This document shows, in pieces, positions 23,588 through 32,509 of a stretch of 33,594 nucleotides of DNA; within the stretch, counting starts at the first letter, position 1, and the number at the start of each line of letters is the position of its first letter. A program made the position numbers and the translations under genes. This DNA is from JAXIPB01 sp045403155 (GTDB lineage: Bacteria; Actinomycetota; Actinomycetes; Mycobacteriales; Micromonosporaceae). The notes under the pieces were generated by a model that was given only the letters and a program-made list of their open reading frames with translations, was not told where the DNA came from and did not search any database. The stretch lies in the NCBI GenBank assembly GCA_045403155.1, contig JAXIPB010000184.1, positions 1 to 33,594 on the forward strand, written 5' to 3'.

Positions 23588-24982
23588 ATGTCCAACGGCG
23601 CGGAGCCGACGGGAGTCGGCGACGAGGCGAGCGCGCAGAGTTTCGAGCTCGCGCTGCGCGGCTACGACAAGCGGCAGGTTGACCAGCACCTATCTCTGCT
23701 TCAGGGAGAGATGGCGATGCTTGCGGCCCAGCGGGACCGCACGCTCGGCGAGATCAAGGACCTGAACGGCCAGCTGCGGCAATTACAGTCTGAGCTGGCC
23801 GAGCTGCGCGACCGGCCCACTGAGGTGGACAAAGCATCCTTCCGCGACCTTGGCCCCATGGTTGATCAGATGTTGGCCCTCGCCGAGAAGCAGGCCGGTG
23901 AAATCATCACAGCCGCCACGCAGCGAGCGGCCAACCGTGAAGCAGAAGCGGACAGAATGCTCAGCGAGGCCCGGGAGCAAGCGGCCAGGATGTCGCGCGA
24001 TCTTGAGGCACAGGTGGGCGAACGGCGCAGGGCCGCCGACAAGGCCCACGAGGATCGCCGGGCTGCGGCTGAGACCGAATTTTCCCAGATCCGCGAGGCA
24101 GCCGACAAGGCCCGAGCCGAGGCGGAGACCGCGCGCGAGCAGGCCGAGCGGGAAATGCACCAGATCAAGGCGCAGAACGCACAGCAGACCGAGCGTGCCC
24201 AGGCGGAGGCCAAGGCGATGCTCGACGCGGCCCGAACCGAAGGCGAACAGATGCGGGCAAGTCGGCTGGCGGAGTTGGAGCAGGAGATCAGCGGGCGGCG
24301 CACCGAAGCAGCTCAGAAAATCGCCGCGTTGCACACCCACGCGCAGCAACAAGCCGACGGGGTGCGCCGACACATGGACGAGGAGAGCGCCGCGCACAAG
24401 CAGCAGATCGGCATCCTGCAAGAAGAGGTCCAGGCCCAGCGGCACACGCTGTCCGAGCTGCAGTCGGAGATGGACGCCGCCGATCACCGGCTTGCCGAAT
24501 ACGGCCAGATGAAGGCCGGCATGGACCGAGAGGTTGTTCAGCTGCAGCAGCGTCTCAACGAGATGGGCCAGGCCCTGACCGCCGAGAACAACCGGCTGGA
24601 CGAGGCCAGGCGGGCGGGCGCCGCCGCCGAACAGCACGCCAGGGAAGTGCGCGCCAGAGTGCAGCGCGAGGCGAAGCGAGTCGCCGAAATGGCTGCGGCG
24701 GCGGTTATGGCAGCCGCGACGGGCAGTGCCGATACCGGTGAGTTCCCGAGGGTCGTTGTCCCTTCGAGCACCGACCGCGCGGACCGTCCGTCCCAGCAGC
24801 GGGGAGCCGACCTCGAAGCGAACCACGGGACCGCCACGAGCGAACGCAGCCACACGAGGCCGGACACTGAGAGCGCAGTCCCAGCACAGCGAGCGCCACT
24901 ACCAGCCAGAGCCACCGGGAATGGAACGGAGCAGGCGCAGCCCGCCGAGCGGATGCACGAGGACCGGGCCGCTCAACACTGA
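23588..24982 (+). CDS. DivIVA/Scy-like long coiled-coil protein
   Basis: The 464-residue protein opens with SFELALRGYDKRQVDQHL (residues about 18-35), which resembles the N-terminal membrane-contacting region of DivIVA-type proteins, then runs as a nearly continuous coiled coil rich in Ala, Glu, Gln and Arg to about residue 375. The C-terminal 90 residues are low-complexity, Pro/Thr/Gln-rich and probably disordered. Actinobacterial relatives (often annotated cellulose-binding protein, including Scy and FilP-type) organise cell poles and growth. ATG at 23588 is preceded by GGAGG (23575-23579) 8 nt upstream. It stands alone, followed by a hairpin at 24986. Function in polarity is inferred from family; no partner gene is close. 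Confidence 0.78.
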   Translation: MSNGAEPTGVGDEASAQSFELALRGYDKRQVDQHLSLLQGEMAMLAAQRDRTLGEIKDLNGQLRQLQSELAELRDRPTEVDKASFRDLGPMVDQMLALAEKQAGEIITAATQRAANREAEADRMLSEAREQAARMSRDLEAQVGERRRAADKAHEDRRAAAETEFSQIREAADKARAEAETAREQAEREMHQIKAQNAQQTERAQAEAKAMLDAARTEGEQMRASRLAELEQEISGRRTEAAQKIAALHTHAQQQADGVRRHMDEESAAHKQQIGILQEEVQAQRHTLSELQSEMDAADHRLAEYGQMKAGMDREVVQLQQRLNEMGQALTAENNRLDEARRAGAAAEQHAREVRARVQREAKRVAEMAAAAVMAAATGSADTGEFPRVVVPSSTDRADRPSQQRGADLEANHGTATSERSHTRPDTESAVPAQRAPLPARATGNGTEQAQPAERMHEDRAAQH

Positions 24983-24985
24983 TCA

Positions 24986-25000
24986 AGCGCGAGGCGCGCT
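24986..25000 (+). terminator. Short hairpin downstream of the coiled-coil gene
   Basis: AGCGCG (24986-24991) pairs with CGCGCT (24995-25000) across an AGG loop, four bases after the stop codon, followed by CTTGCCTTCT. The position and perfect stem suggest an intrinsic terminator, although the T-tract is weak. Confidence 0.45.
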
Positions 25001-25223
25001 CTTGCCTTCTCGCGTGACGTCGCGGCGGGTGTCGCTGCGTCCGTTGCTCCGCGACTCCTGTCCGCCGCCAGGTTCCGGGCGACGCGGACCGGGTCAGCTC
25101 GGCGCCGCTTGGGTTCGCTCGACCGTGCCCACAATCGGCAGTGGAGGGGACGCGTGGAACGCTGAATCAGTAGAGTGCCGCCGTGCGTGTCTTCATGGCC
25201 GCCGGTCGACGGCGTACGGCGCC
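25001..25223. promoter_or_regulatory. Upstream region of the oxygenase gene with a possible leader ORF
   Basis: The stretch between the hairpin and the oxygenase gene carries a TAGAGT -10 box (25171-25176) exactly 6 nt before a GTG at 25183. That GTG opens a 14-codon frame (25183-25227) that ends in TGA overlapping the GTG at 25224 by GTGA, which is the natural start of the oxygenase. No other gene is seen in this stretch. The leader may be real or chance. Confidence 0.35.
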
Positions 25224-27695
25224 GTGACCGCGGCGAGGGATCGGTTCGCCGGTCTGTTGGGTGGGATCGGCCGCGCCGGTGCGTCCAGTGCGCGTCGTAC
25301 CGCGCGCCCGGACGACCTACGGCTCGAGGTACGGGACGTCGGGCCAATCGCAGTTCCCGTGCCTGTCCGGCAGGCGAAGCAGTTGTGCCTGGTCGGCCGG
25401 CCGGCCCGGTTCGGCAAGGGCGAGCAGACGCTGCTGGACCGCGGCGTACGAGATACGTGGGAGATCCCGCGGAGCCGCATAAAGATCGACAAGCAGCAGT
25501 GGGACAGGACGCTGCGCCCAGTGCTCGATAGGTTGCGCGCCGACCTCGGCCTGCCGACTGGGTGCGTGCTGAACATGAAGTTCCACGCGATGCTTGTATA
25601 CGGTCCGGGCCAGTTCTTCGCATCGCATCAGGACTCGGAGAAGGCCGACGCCATGATCGGCACCCTTGTCGTGATGCTGCCCTCGGACTCGCAGGGTGGC
25701 GCCCTGGTCGTCCAGGACCGCGGGACAAGCGCGACTTATCGGGCGTCCAAGACGTCATTGTCGTTCGTCGCGTTCTATGCCGACTGCCGTCATGAAGTCC
25801 GACCGGTCACGTCGGGCTACCGGGTCGTGCTGACCTACAACCTGCTGCTCACAGGGGACACCACCGGTTCGGTCGCCGCCCGTGTCGATCCAGCCGTGAC
25901 GAAACGGCTGGGTGGCTTGCTGGGCGAACACTTCTCGACGCGTGTGCCCGCCCGGTATGGCGACACCGACCGCGATCCGCCGACCCGCTTGGTGTACCTG
26001 CTCGACCGCGAGTACACCGAGCGCGGCCTGAGCTAGGCCCGGCTGAAGGGGTCCGATGCCGACCGAGCGGCGGCGGTGCGGACTGCTGCCGACGCGGCCG
26101 GGTGCGAGGCCGTGCTAGCACTGGCCGAAGTGCACGAGACATGGCACGCGTACGGCGAGCCCGAGCCGTACTGGCAACGTCGCCGCGGCTGGGATGACGA
26201 CGATGACGACGAATACGGCGATGGTTCACCCGGTGAGCCCGAGCTGCACGAACTGATCGAATCGAACGTGCACCTCGACCGCTGGCTGAGCGACCCGGAT
26301 TCCCCGGCTTCCCCGACCTCGCTGGCCATCGTCGATGACGAGGTCTGCGCGACGACACCTACGGTGAACCTGACGCCCTACGCCTCGGAGTACGAGGGCT
26401 ACATGGGGAACTACGGCAATACGATGGACCGCTGGTACCGGCGGGCCGCGATCGTGGTGTGGCCGCTGCGGCTGGCGTTCGCCGTGCGGGCCGAGGCGTC
26501 CCCGGAGTGGGCGCTGGACACCCTCGCCAGACAGCTCCGGGCACGCGACATCACCGGAGCAAGGACGGCGGCCGCCACGCTGGCGCCGGCTTGGAACAGG
26601 TCGGCCGGTGCCACGCAGCGGAGCGGGGTGCTGACCAAAGCCTTGCGGGTCGCCCGGGATCTGTACGACGCTGACCTCGCGGCGATGCTCCTAATCCCGT
26701 TCCGCGTCGAGACGCTCGCGAATGGGCACGCGGCGGTCGCCGCCAGAATCGTCGCCCGCTACGGCGAGGTGTGGGCTCGCCAAGTCGTCGGCGTCTGGTT
26801 CCGCGACAACGGCCGTTGGCGAGTGGAGGGCGGCGCCGACCGGCGTGCCTGGCTGGGCTCGTTGCCGTCGCTGTGCACAGCTCTATGTGCGCACTCCGCC
26901 GACGGAACAACCATCGCCGCGATGTTGGCTGTCCGCGCGTCGGCCTGGCTGAGCGGCGAGATCGACCGGTCGAATCGCGAGGCGACGCCGTCGCGGCGGG
27001 CAGCGTTGCTGGGCGAGCTCGGGCCGAGTGCAGCTGCCGTCCTGGCCAGCGCGGCGGCATGCAACGCCACCGATGTGCGCGACGGAGTCCTCGGCAACCT
27101 CAGCCAGGACAACGACGATCTACTTGCGTGTCTGCTACCGGCGCTGCGCTCGGCCACGGCACTCGACCCGCACGTACGACCTGAGTCCGGCCTAGAGACG
27201 CTTGCTAGGCACTCCGCCACCCGACTGACGTCCCGACTCGCCCGCCCCACCCGGGCCGCCGACGACTGGTCAGTCACGCCACCCACCGGCTGCAGCTGCG
27301 CGCTGTGCACCATACTCGCCACGTTCCTGCGCGACCCGACCCAGCGGTCGTACGACTGGCCGCTCGCCGAAGCCAACCGCAAACACATCCACCACATCAT
27401 CGACGCGGCCGAACTGCCGGTCCGTCACCAGACCCGCCGTCTAGGGCGGCCATACACGCTTGTGCTGACTAAGACCGAGGAGCTCTTTGACCGCGAACGC
27501 CGCCAACGCGAACAGGACACGGCTGATCTGTCCTGGCTCACCGCCACCTACGTCGCCGGAGCACGCTCGAAAGTGAAGAAGTCACGCTCCGCCGCTGGTG
27601 GCCGGGGGCAACGAGAACGACTGTGCCGAGGCATCGCCCTCTGCACCACGCAGGCCGTCAGTTGTTCGGCGGAGCGGAATATACCGCCGAGGTGA
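25224..27695 (+). pseudogene. 2OG-Fe(II) oxygenase gene split by an in-frame TAG
   Basis: Residues 1-270 form a 2-oxoglutarate/Fe(II)-dependent oxygenase domain: KIDKQQWDRTLRPVL, FHAMLVYGPGQFFASHQDSE with His135 and Asp137 as metal ligands, YADCRHEVRPVTSGYRVVLT with His190 and Arg200 as the distal ligand and 2OG-binding residue. After TERGLS a TAG (26034-26036) occurs, but the same frame continues for 552 codons with ARLKGSDADRAAAVRTAADA and LALAEVHETWHAYG, which fits the continuation of the family in a single long protein; the TAG probably replaces a TGG tryptophan. The start is GTG at 25224. The gene overlaps the converging CBS gene by 38 bp, so its natural end may be shorter. If the TAG is real the second half (26037-27695) is not made as such; sequencing error or readthrough are alternatives. 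Confidence 0.75.
26034..26036 (+). other. In-frame TAG interrupting the oxygenase
   Basis: The codon series reads CTG AGC TAG GCC CGG CTG, giving LS-stop-ARL. The reading frame and codon use are uninterrupted on both sides. A single G-to-A change from TGG would explain it. Confidence 0.85.
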
Positions 27696-28086
27696 ATCTG
27701 CTCACCTCGCCAGCGCCAAGATGTGTCGCCACATCGGCCTCGCTGATGACTCCAACTACTCGTCGGTTCTCCGTAACCGGCAGCCTGCGGACCTTGTGCT
27801 GCTCCATCACGCCCAGTACGTCGCTGATGTCGGAACCGGCATCCACCGAGACCGGTGTTCCCAGCGACAGCTCATCCACGGTCGTCGTCTGTGGATCACG
27901 GCCCTTGGCCAGGCCGCGCACCACAATGTCGCGATCGGTGACGATTCCCCGCAGCCGATCATCAGCGCCGAGGATGGGCAACGCACCAACGTGCAGATCA
28001 GCCATTTTGGCTGCGGCGGAGGTGAGCGTCTCGTCCTGCCGTACGCACTCCGCGCCCATATGCATGATCTCCCGAGCGGTGGCCAT
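27658..28086 (-). CDS. CBS domain pair protein
   Basis: The 142-residue protein is composed of two CBS domains, MATAREIMHMGAECVRQDET to GIVTDRDIVVRGLA (about 1-60) and TVDELSLGTPVSVDAG to GVISEADVATHLG (about 70-125), each with the usual (V/I)GI(V/I)T/S(E/D)xD pattern. CBS pairs bind adenosyl nucleotides and tune the activity of partner proteins. No signal or membrane segment is present. ATG at 28084-28086 is chosen because GGGGGAG lies 4-5 nt before it; the frame is open further upstream. It is divergent from the STAND gene and convergent on the oxygenase, with a 38-bp overlap at its 3' end. The partner is unknown. Confidence 0.85.
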   Translation of the reverse strand: MATAREIMHMGAECVRQDETLTSAAAKMADLHVGALPILGADDRLRGIVTDRDIVVRGLAKGRDPQTTTVDELSLGTPVSVDAGSDISDVLGVMEQHKVRRLPVTENRRVVGVISEADVATHLGAGEVSRFTSAVYSAPPNN

Positions 28087-28423
28087 CTCGCTCCCCCGTT
28101 TACTGTCTGGCAACAACCCTCTCCCCGGTATTGGGCCGAGGGCTCCGTGCGAACTCGTATCTGTGCCATGTGAAAGGCGCACCGCACGCTGCCGCGTATG
28201 TGGGTCAACAATCGGGTGCGCACACACAGCCTAGCCAGTCCGACGCCGTGGCGATGGCGAATCGACAGCACCACGGTGCCGCAAACGTGACGAGCTCGCC
28301 ACGGTTCGGCACGCCAAACGCTGGTCGAAAAGACCGGAAGCGACGGGTCTGCCGTGCCGGATCACGTTAGGCTAGGCGCAGCGGGAAACTTCGACAGCCG
28401 CGCACACGCCAGGCAGGGGCAGC
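28087..28423. promoter_or_regulatory. Divergent region between the CBS gene and the STAND gene
   Basis: This 337-bp stretch has no supported gene. Near the right end TAGGCT (28368-28373) could be a -10 box for the STAND gene, with a 44-nt leader and an AGGGGCAGC ribosome binding site just before the ATG at 28424. No -35 element is clear. Open frames across it look like shadow frames. Confidence 0.35.
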
Positions 28424-31015
28424 ATGACCTCGATCCGCACGCCGGATCAACGGCTCCGCGTCTTCGTCAGCTCAACGATGAAAGAGTTGGCCGACGAGCG
28501 TGCAGCGGCGAGGCGTGCGATAGAGCGGCTACATCTGACACCGGTGCTATTCGAGCTGGGTGCTCGCCCTTACCCGCCCCAAGATCTCTACTTCGCCTAT
28601 CTTCGGCAGAGCGACGTCTTCATCGGGATTTACGGTGAGCAGTACGGTTGGATCGCGCCGGGCCGTGAGCGCTCCGGGCTGGAGGATGAGTACCTCGCCG
28701 CGTCCGACAAGCCCAAGCTTGTGTACGTCCAATCACCCGCGCCGGACCGCGATCCTCGCTTGGCGGACATGCTCGAGCGGGTTGGACAGGGCGGCCTCTC
28801 GTACCGCAACTTCAGCAGCGCCAAGGATCTAGGCGGGCTCATTGCCGACGACCTGGCGCTGCTTCTGAGCGAGCGGTTCGGCGGCGCGATCGAGCCGCAG
28901 CACGAGGCAGAGGCCATTTCTGACACCATCGCAGCGCCCGACACCGCAGCGCCCATTCGGTTCGATCGCGGGGGGCCTGGTGTCGCCAACCAGTTCATCG
29001 GCCGCCGGCAAGAGCTCGCGACGCTGAGGGAACTGTTGGTCAATTCGGAGACTCGGCTGGTCACGCTGATCGGGCCGGGCGGCATCGGTAAGACCAGGCT
29101 GGCCATGGAAGCTGTGGCCACGGTCGCGCCGCAGTTCGAGACGGTCGCCGCAACCGAGCTCGAGCACGTCTCGCCGGAGGCGCCGCTGGTTATCTCGGCG
29201 ATCGCCTCGGCGCTGGGCACCCCCGACACAATTGGCTTGCCGCTCCTGGATTCGGTCGCGGGCTACGTCGGCTCTCGCCAGATTCTGCTCGTGCTCGACG
29301 GGTTCGAACATGTCGTTGAGGCCGCCCCCGTGGTCGCCGAGCTGGTGGAACGAACGACCCGCCTAACGCTGCTGGTGACGAGCCGCGAGCCACTACGACT
29401 GACCGGCGAACGCGTCTTCGACGTGGCACCCCTTGCGGTGCCGACCTGGTCCGACGGCACCGAGGCGGCGCGTAACTTCGATTCGGTGCAGCTGTTTGCC
29501 GACCGCGCCATCGCCGCGGGAGCACTCCTTCGTCTCGACGCCGCTGAGGTGCGCAGCATCTCCGAGATTTGCCGCCGGCTCGACGGCCTTCCGCTTGCGA
29601 TTGAGTTGGCCGCCTCGCGGGCGAGGATGCTCGACCTCGAGGAACTTGTGAGACGGCTCGACACGAGCCTCGCCACGCTGACCGGCGGTGCGCGGGATCT
29701 GCCTCCTCGCCAACGGGCGCTGCGCTCGACGATCGCGTGGAGTTACGACCTGCTGGACGAGCCGGACCGGCGCTTGTTCGAGCGGCTTGGCGTCTTTGCC
29801 GGCAGCTTCGCGCTCGACGCCGCGGAGGTCATCTGCGCCGGCGACGTGGTATCCGCCGTATTCGATGGAGTCTCCTCCCTTGTGGACAAAGCGATGTTGC
29901 GACCAGACCACTCATTGCCCGGACAGTCCCGTTTCGCCATGCTGCAGGTCATCAGGGAGTATGCGATCGAGCGCCTAGCGGCAGCCGGCGAGGCAGACCG
30001 GCTGCGTCGCGTGCACGCCGGACACTATCGTCGACTGGTAATCGAGGCGGCGCTGAGACTTCGGAATGGCGATATGCGGCCAGTCGTCGAGCAGCACCTC
30101 GCTGACCAGGGCAACATCCATGCGGCCATGCAGTGGTTCCTCGACACGCACGACGGCGACTCCGCGGCGCAGATGGGGCTCGCGACGTGGCCGCTGTGGT
30201 TCACGGAGGGCCGGTACACGGCGGGCCTGGAGACGATGGAACGCGCGCTCGGAGCCGAGTCGATGCTGACCGACGACAATCGGGCCAACGCTATGCTCGC
30301 GCTTGGCATGATGGCGTTCGAGGGCGGCGACTACGATCGGGCGAGCACCGTTCTCCAGCCAGCCTTCGACCGGTACATCGAGCGCGGCGATGAGCGTGGC
30401 ATGGCTACCGCCTCCGTCGCGCTGGGTGTCATGGCCGCGCTACAGCATCCGGGCGAGGGCGAAGATGTGGTGCGCCAAGCCGTTGATCGCTTCCGGCAGC
30501 TGGAGGACCGGTGGGGCCTTGCGTTCGCCCTGCTCGCTCTCGGCACGATACTCCTGCACGCCCACCGCGAGGTCGACGCAATGCCTCCGCTCGAAGAGGG
30601 TGCACAAATCGCCCGTCAGGGCGGCGAGGGCATTCTTCTCAGCAACGGGCTTATCGCCCTCGGGTGGGTCTACTTGGGGCGGGGAGACGTCACCGCTGCG
30701 GGCCAGCGCCTCGGCGAGTCTCTCGATCGTGCCGTGGCGTCAGCCAACCGGGAGACCATCGCCCGCGCGCTCGACGCGCTGGCCGCAATGGCCGAGCAGA
30801 CAGGCGACGCCAGTCATGGCGCGACGCTGTTCGGCGCGGCTGACGGCGTGCGAAGCTCCGTCGGCGCTGAGGTGTGGGTCATCGACCGTGCGAGTCATGA
30901 CGAAACCGCCAAGCGGCTCCATGCGCGACTCGGAGACAGCGCATATCAGCGACTGGCTGACCGGGGTGCCACGCTCGGTCTTGACGAGATACTCGAGATC
31001 GCGTCCAGTCGATAA
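28424..31015 (+). CDS. DUF4062-STAND-TPR protein
   Basis: The 863-residue product has three parts. Residues 10-150 are a DUF4062-type domain: RVFVSSTMKELADERAAARR, RQSDVFIGIYGEQYGW and SGLEDEYLAASDKPKLVYVQ. Residues about 188-450 are a STAND NTPase module: ANQFIGRRQELATLRELL, Walker A GPGGIGKT (217-224), Walker B LLVLDGFEHV (288-297), and GLPLAIELAASRARML in the winged-helix linker. Residues about 550-860 are helical repeats of tetratricopeptide type (ANAMLALGMMAFEGGDYDRA; FALLALGTILLHAH). Families with this arrangement act as ligand-controlled switches and some defend against phage, which is family-based inference. No TIR, nuclease or protease motif and no LuxR C-terminus is seen. ATG at 28424 has an AGGGG-type site. 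It lies 73 bp before the hydrolase gene. Confidence 0.88.
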   Translation: MTSIRTPDQRLRVFVSSTMKELADERAAARRAIERLHLTPVLFELGARPYPPQDLYFAYLRQSDVFIGIYGEQYGWIAPGRERSGLEDEYLAASDKPKLVYVQSPAPDRDPRLADMLERVGQGGLSYRNFSSAKDLGGLIADDLALLLSERFGGAIEPQHEAEAISDTIAAPDTAAPIRFDRGGPGVANQFIGRRQELATLRELLVNSETRLVTLIGPGGIGKTRLAMEAVATVAPQFETVAATELEHVSPEAPLVISAIASALGTPDTIGLPLLDSVAGYVGSRQILLVLDGFEHVVEAAPVVAELVERTTRLTLLVTSREPLRLTGERVFDVAPLAVPTWSDGTEAARNFDSVQLFADRAIAAGALLRLDAAEVRSISEICRRLDGLPLAIELAASRARMLDLEELVRRLDTSLATLTGGARDLPPRQRALRSTIAWSYDLLDEPDRRLFERLGVFAGSFALDAAEVICAGDVVSAVFDGVSSLVDKAMLRPDHSLPGQSRFAMLQVIREYAIERLAAAGEADRLRRVHAGHYRRLVIEAALRLRNGDMRPVVEQHLADQGNIHAAMQWFLDTHDGDSAAQMGLATWPLWFTEGRYTAGLETMERALGAESMLTDDNRANAMLALGMMAFEGGDYDRASTVLQPAFDRYIERGDERGMATASVALGVMAALQHPGEGEDVVRQAVDRFRQLEDRWGLAFALLALGTILLHAHREVDAMPPLEEGAQIARQGGEGILLSNGLIALGWVYLGRGDVTAAGQRLGESLDRAVASANRETIARALDALAAMAEQTGDASHGATLFGAADGVRSSVGAEVWVIDRASHDETAKRLHARLGDSAYQRLADRGATLGLDEILEIASSR

Positions 31016-31088
31016 CTGTGCCCGTCGACCCAAAGCGCCCGGACCTTCGACCCTGGCCCCGCCGGCCGTGGGCCGAGACCGTAGGCAC

Positions 31089-32186
31089 ATGACCACTGGG
31101 CCTGTCGACCACCGTGACCTTGCGGCGATCATCGAGGGGCGAATGCGGGCCGATCAGGTGCCGGGGCTGTCCGTCGCGGTGGTGTCCGACGGTTCCGTGT
31201 GCTGGCGGCGCGGCTTCGGCCGGGCCGATCTGGCCAGCGGCGCCCCCGCCCGCTCGGTGACGCCCTACCTCTGGTTCTCGATGACGAAGATCGTCACAGC
31301 GACCGCGATTATGCGTCTGGCCGACCAGGGACGCCTGGACCTCGACGCCCCCGTCACCGAGTACCTGGCCCAATTCGGTGTAGTCCGCCAACCAATTCCG
31401 GTGACGGTACGGCACCTGCTCAGCCACAGTTCCGGCCTGGCCAACCCGCTGCCGCTGCGCTGGGTGTACCCGTCCGGCGCGTCGGCACCCGATCCTCGCG
31501 CCTTTCTCGAGCGCCTGCTGGCCCGCCACCCTCGGCTGAGGTTCCGCCCAGGCAGCCGGGCCAGCTACTCCAACCTCGGCTACCTCGTACTCGGCGAAGT
31601 GATCGCACAGGTGGCCGCGGTCCCGTACCGCCAGTTCGTGCGCGAACACGTGCTGGCGCCGTTAGGCATGGCGCACACCGGGTTCACATACGAGGAAGCG
31701 GGCGGCCAGCCAGCCGCCATCGGGTACCAGCGTCTGGCCGCCCCACTCACCCCGCTGTTGCGCGCACTCCTGCCTGCCGGGGTCATCGGAGACCGCACCG
31801 GGCGGTACGTCGCTTACCACCCCTTCTACGTGACCGGCGCTGCCTACGGCGGACTCGGCGGCGGGGTGGACGACGTCGCCCGCCTCGCCCTCCTGCATCT
31901 CAACCATGGAACCGTCGACGGAACGAGCCTGCTCTCTCCCGAGGCAACCAACGCTATGCAGAGCATCATTCCGCGCGGCGGCACGCTGGACGTCGGCCTT
32001 GGCTGGTTCCGCCGCCACGACGCCGGTGACGCACCGACCTTCGTCGAGCACATCGGCGGCGGGAGCGGGTTCTTCAACGTCCTACGCCTGTACCCCGGAC
32101 GGCGCCTCGGGATCGCGTTGATGGGCAACACCACCCGCTACAACCACGAGGCGATCCTGGCCGCGGTACTGCGCACCGCATGGTGA
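31089..32186 (+). CDS. Serine hydrolase of the beta-lactamase (class C/esterase) fold
   Basis: The 365-residue protein has the penicillin-binding fold motifs: SMTK (Ser-x-x-Lys) in WFSMTKIVTATAIMRLADQG, YSN in ASYSNLGYLVLGEV, and HIGGGSG in the usual KTG/HxG position. It is a class C-like serine hydrolase, commonly an esterase or D-aminopeptidase rather than a true beta-lactamase. There is no signal peptide, so it may be cytoplasmic. ATG at 31089 has only a weak ribosome binding site; the upstream open frame overlaps the STAND gene. It might be cotranscribed with that gene because they are 73 bp apart on the same strand. The substrate is not known. Confidence 0.85.
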   Translation: MTTGPVDHRDLAAIIEGRMRADQVPGLSVAVVSDGSVCWRRGFGRADLASGAPARSVTPYLWFSMTKIVTATAIMRLADQGRLDLDAPVTEYLAQFGVVRQPIPVTVRHLLSHSSGLANPLPLRWVYPSGASAPDPRAFLERLLARHPRLRFRPGSRASYSNLGYLVLGEVIAQVAAVPYRQFVREHVLAPLGMAHTGFTYEEAGGQPAAIGYQRLAAPLTPLLRALLPAGVIGDRTGRYVAYHPFYVTGAAYGGLGGGVDDVARLALLHLNHGTVDGTSLLSPEATNAMQSIIPRGGTLDVGLGWFRRHDAGDAPTFVEHIGGGSGFFNVLRLYPGRRLGIALMGNTTRYNHEAILAAVLRTAW

Positions 32187-32266
32187 GGCCGGAACGTCGC
32201 GTAGGCGATTCGACACAACGTCACCGGCCCGCCGAGCGTGTCGTCGCCTGTCTGGGGCTGAGATCG

Positions 32267-32436
32267 TCAACCGCCTCCGCCCGCGGTGTTCGTCTCACAG
32301 CCGCTTGGGGACTTGCCCGTGCGGGTGAACACGAACCGCGTCGCCGTGTGCCCGAGATCGGCGGCGGGTCGAACATGAGCGGGCGGACCCCGTTGATGAC
32401 CGTGATCCCGTGTTGGCGACTGCATGCGGCGGCCAT
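32267..32436 (-). pseudogene. Frameshifted remnant of a CoA-binding-type protein C-terminus
   Basis: On the minus strand one frame reads MAAACSRQHGITVINGVRPL and MFDP, then a shift to another frame reads AADLGHTATRFVFTRTGKSP. Joined, the pattern (GITVING..PLMFDP.ADLGH...RFVFT.TGK.P) resembles the end of CoA-binding-domain proteins as I recall them. The switch lies at about 32358-32366, at a GC-rich run where one missing base would explain it. There is no start region for a full protein. Identification is from memory. Confidence 0.45.
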
Positions 32437-32463
32437 GTTCGCCTCTATGCCCTGCGCAGGGAT

Positions 32464-32509
32464 TGGGGCGCCGCCAGGGACTCGAACCCCGAACCCGCGG
32501 ATTAAGAGC
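32464..32509 (-). tRNA. 3' portion of a tRNA-Lys(CTT) gene (partial)
   Basis: The minus strand reads CTCTTAATC (anticodon loop, CTT at 32504-32506), then a variable region, a T-arm with GGTTCGAGTCCCTG, the acceptor strand GCGGCGC and an encoded CCA (32464-32466). The 5' half (acceptor start, D-arm, anticodon 5' stem) is absent: the bases beyond 32509 do not pair. The sequence is very close to actinobacterial tRNA-Lys(CTT). It is not a functional tRNA as it stands. Such 3' fragments are typical attachment-site (att) products of integrative elements. Confidence 0.75.

Noticed and set aside
24973..25758. A long minus-strand open frame opposite the oxygenase start
   Set aside because: Arg-rich, no recognisable motif, and it lies opposite the promoter region and an unmistakable oxygenase domain.
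32464..32509. A functional tRNA-Lys gene
   Set aside because: The 5' acceptor strand, D-arm and anticodon 5' stem are missing, so only the 3' portion is present.
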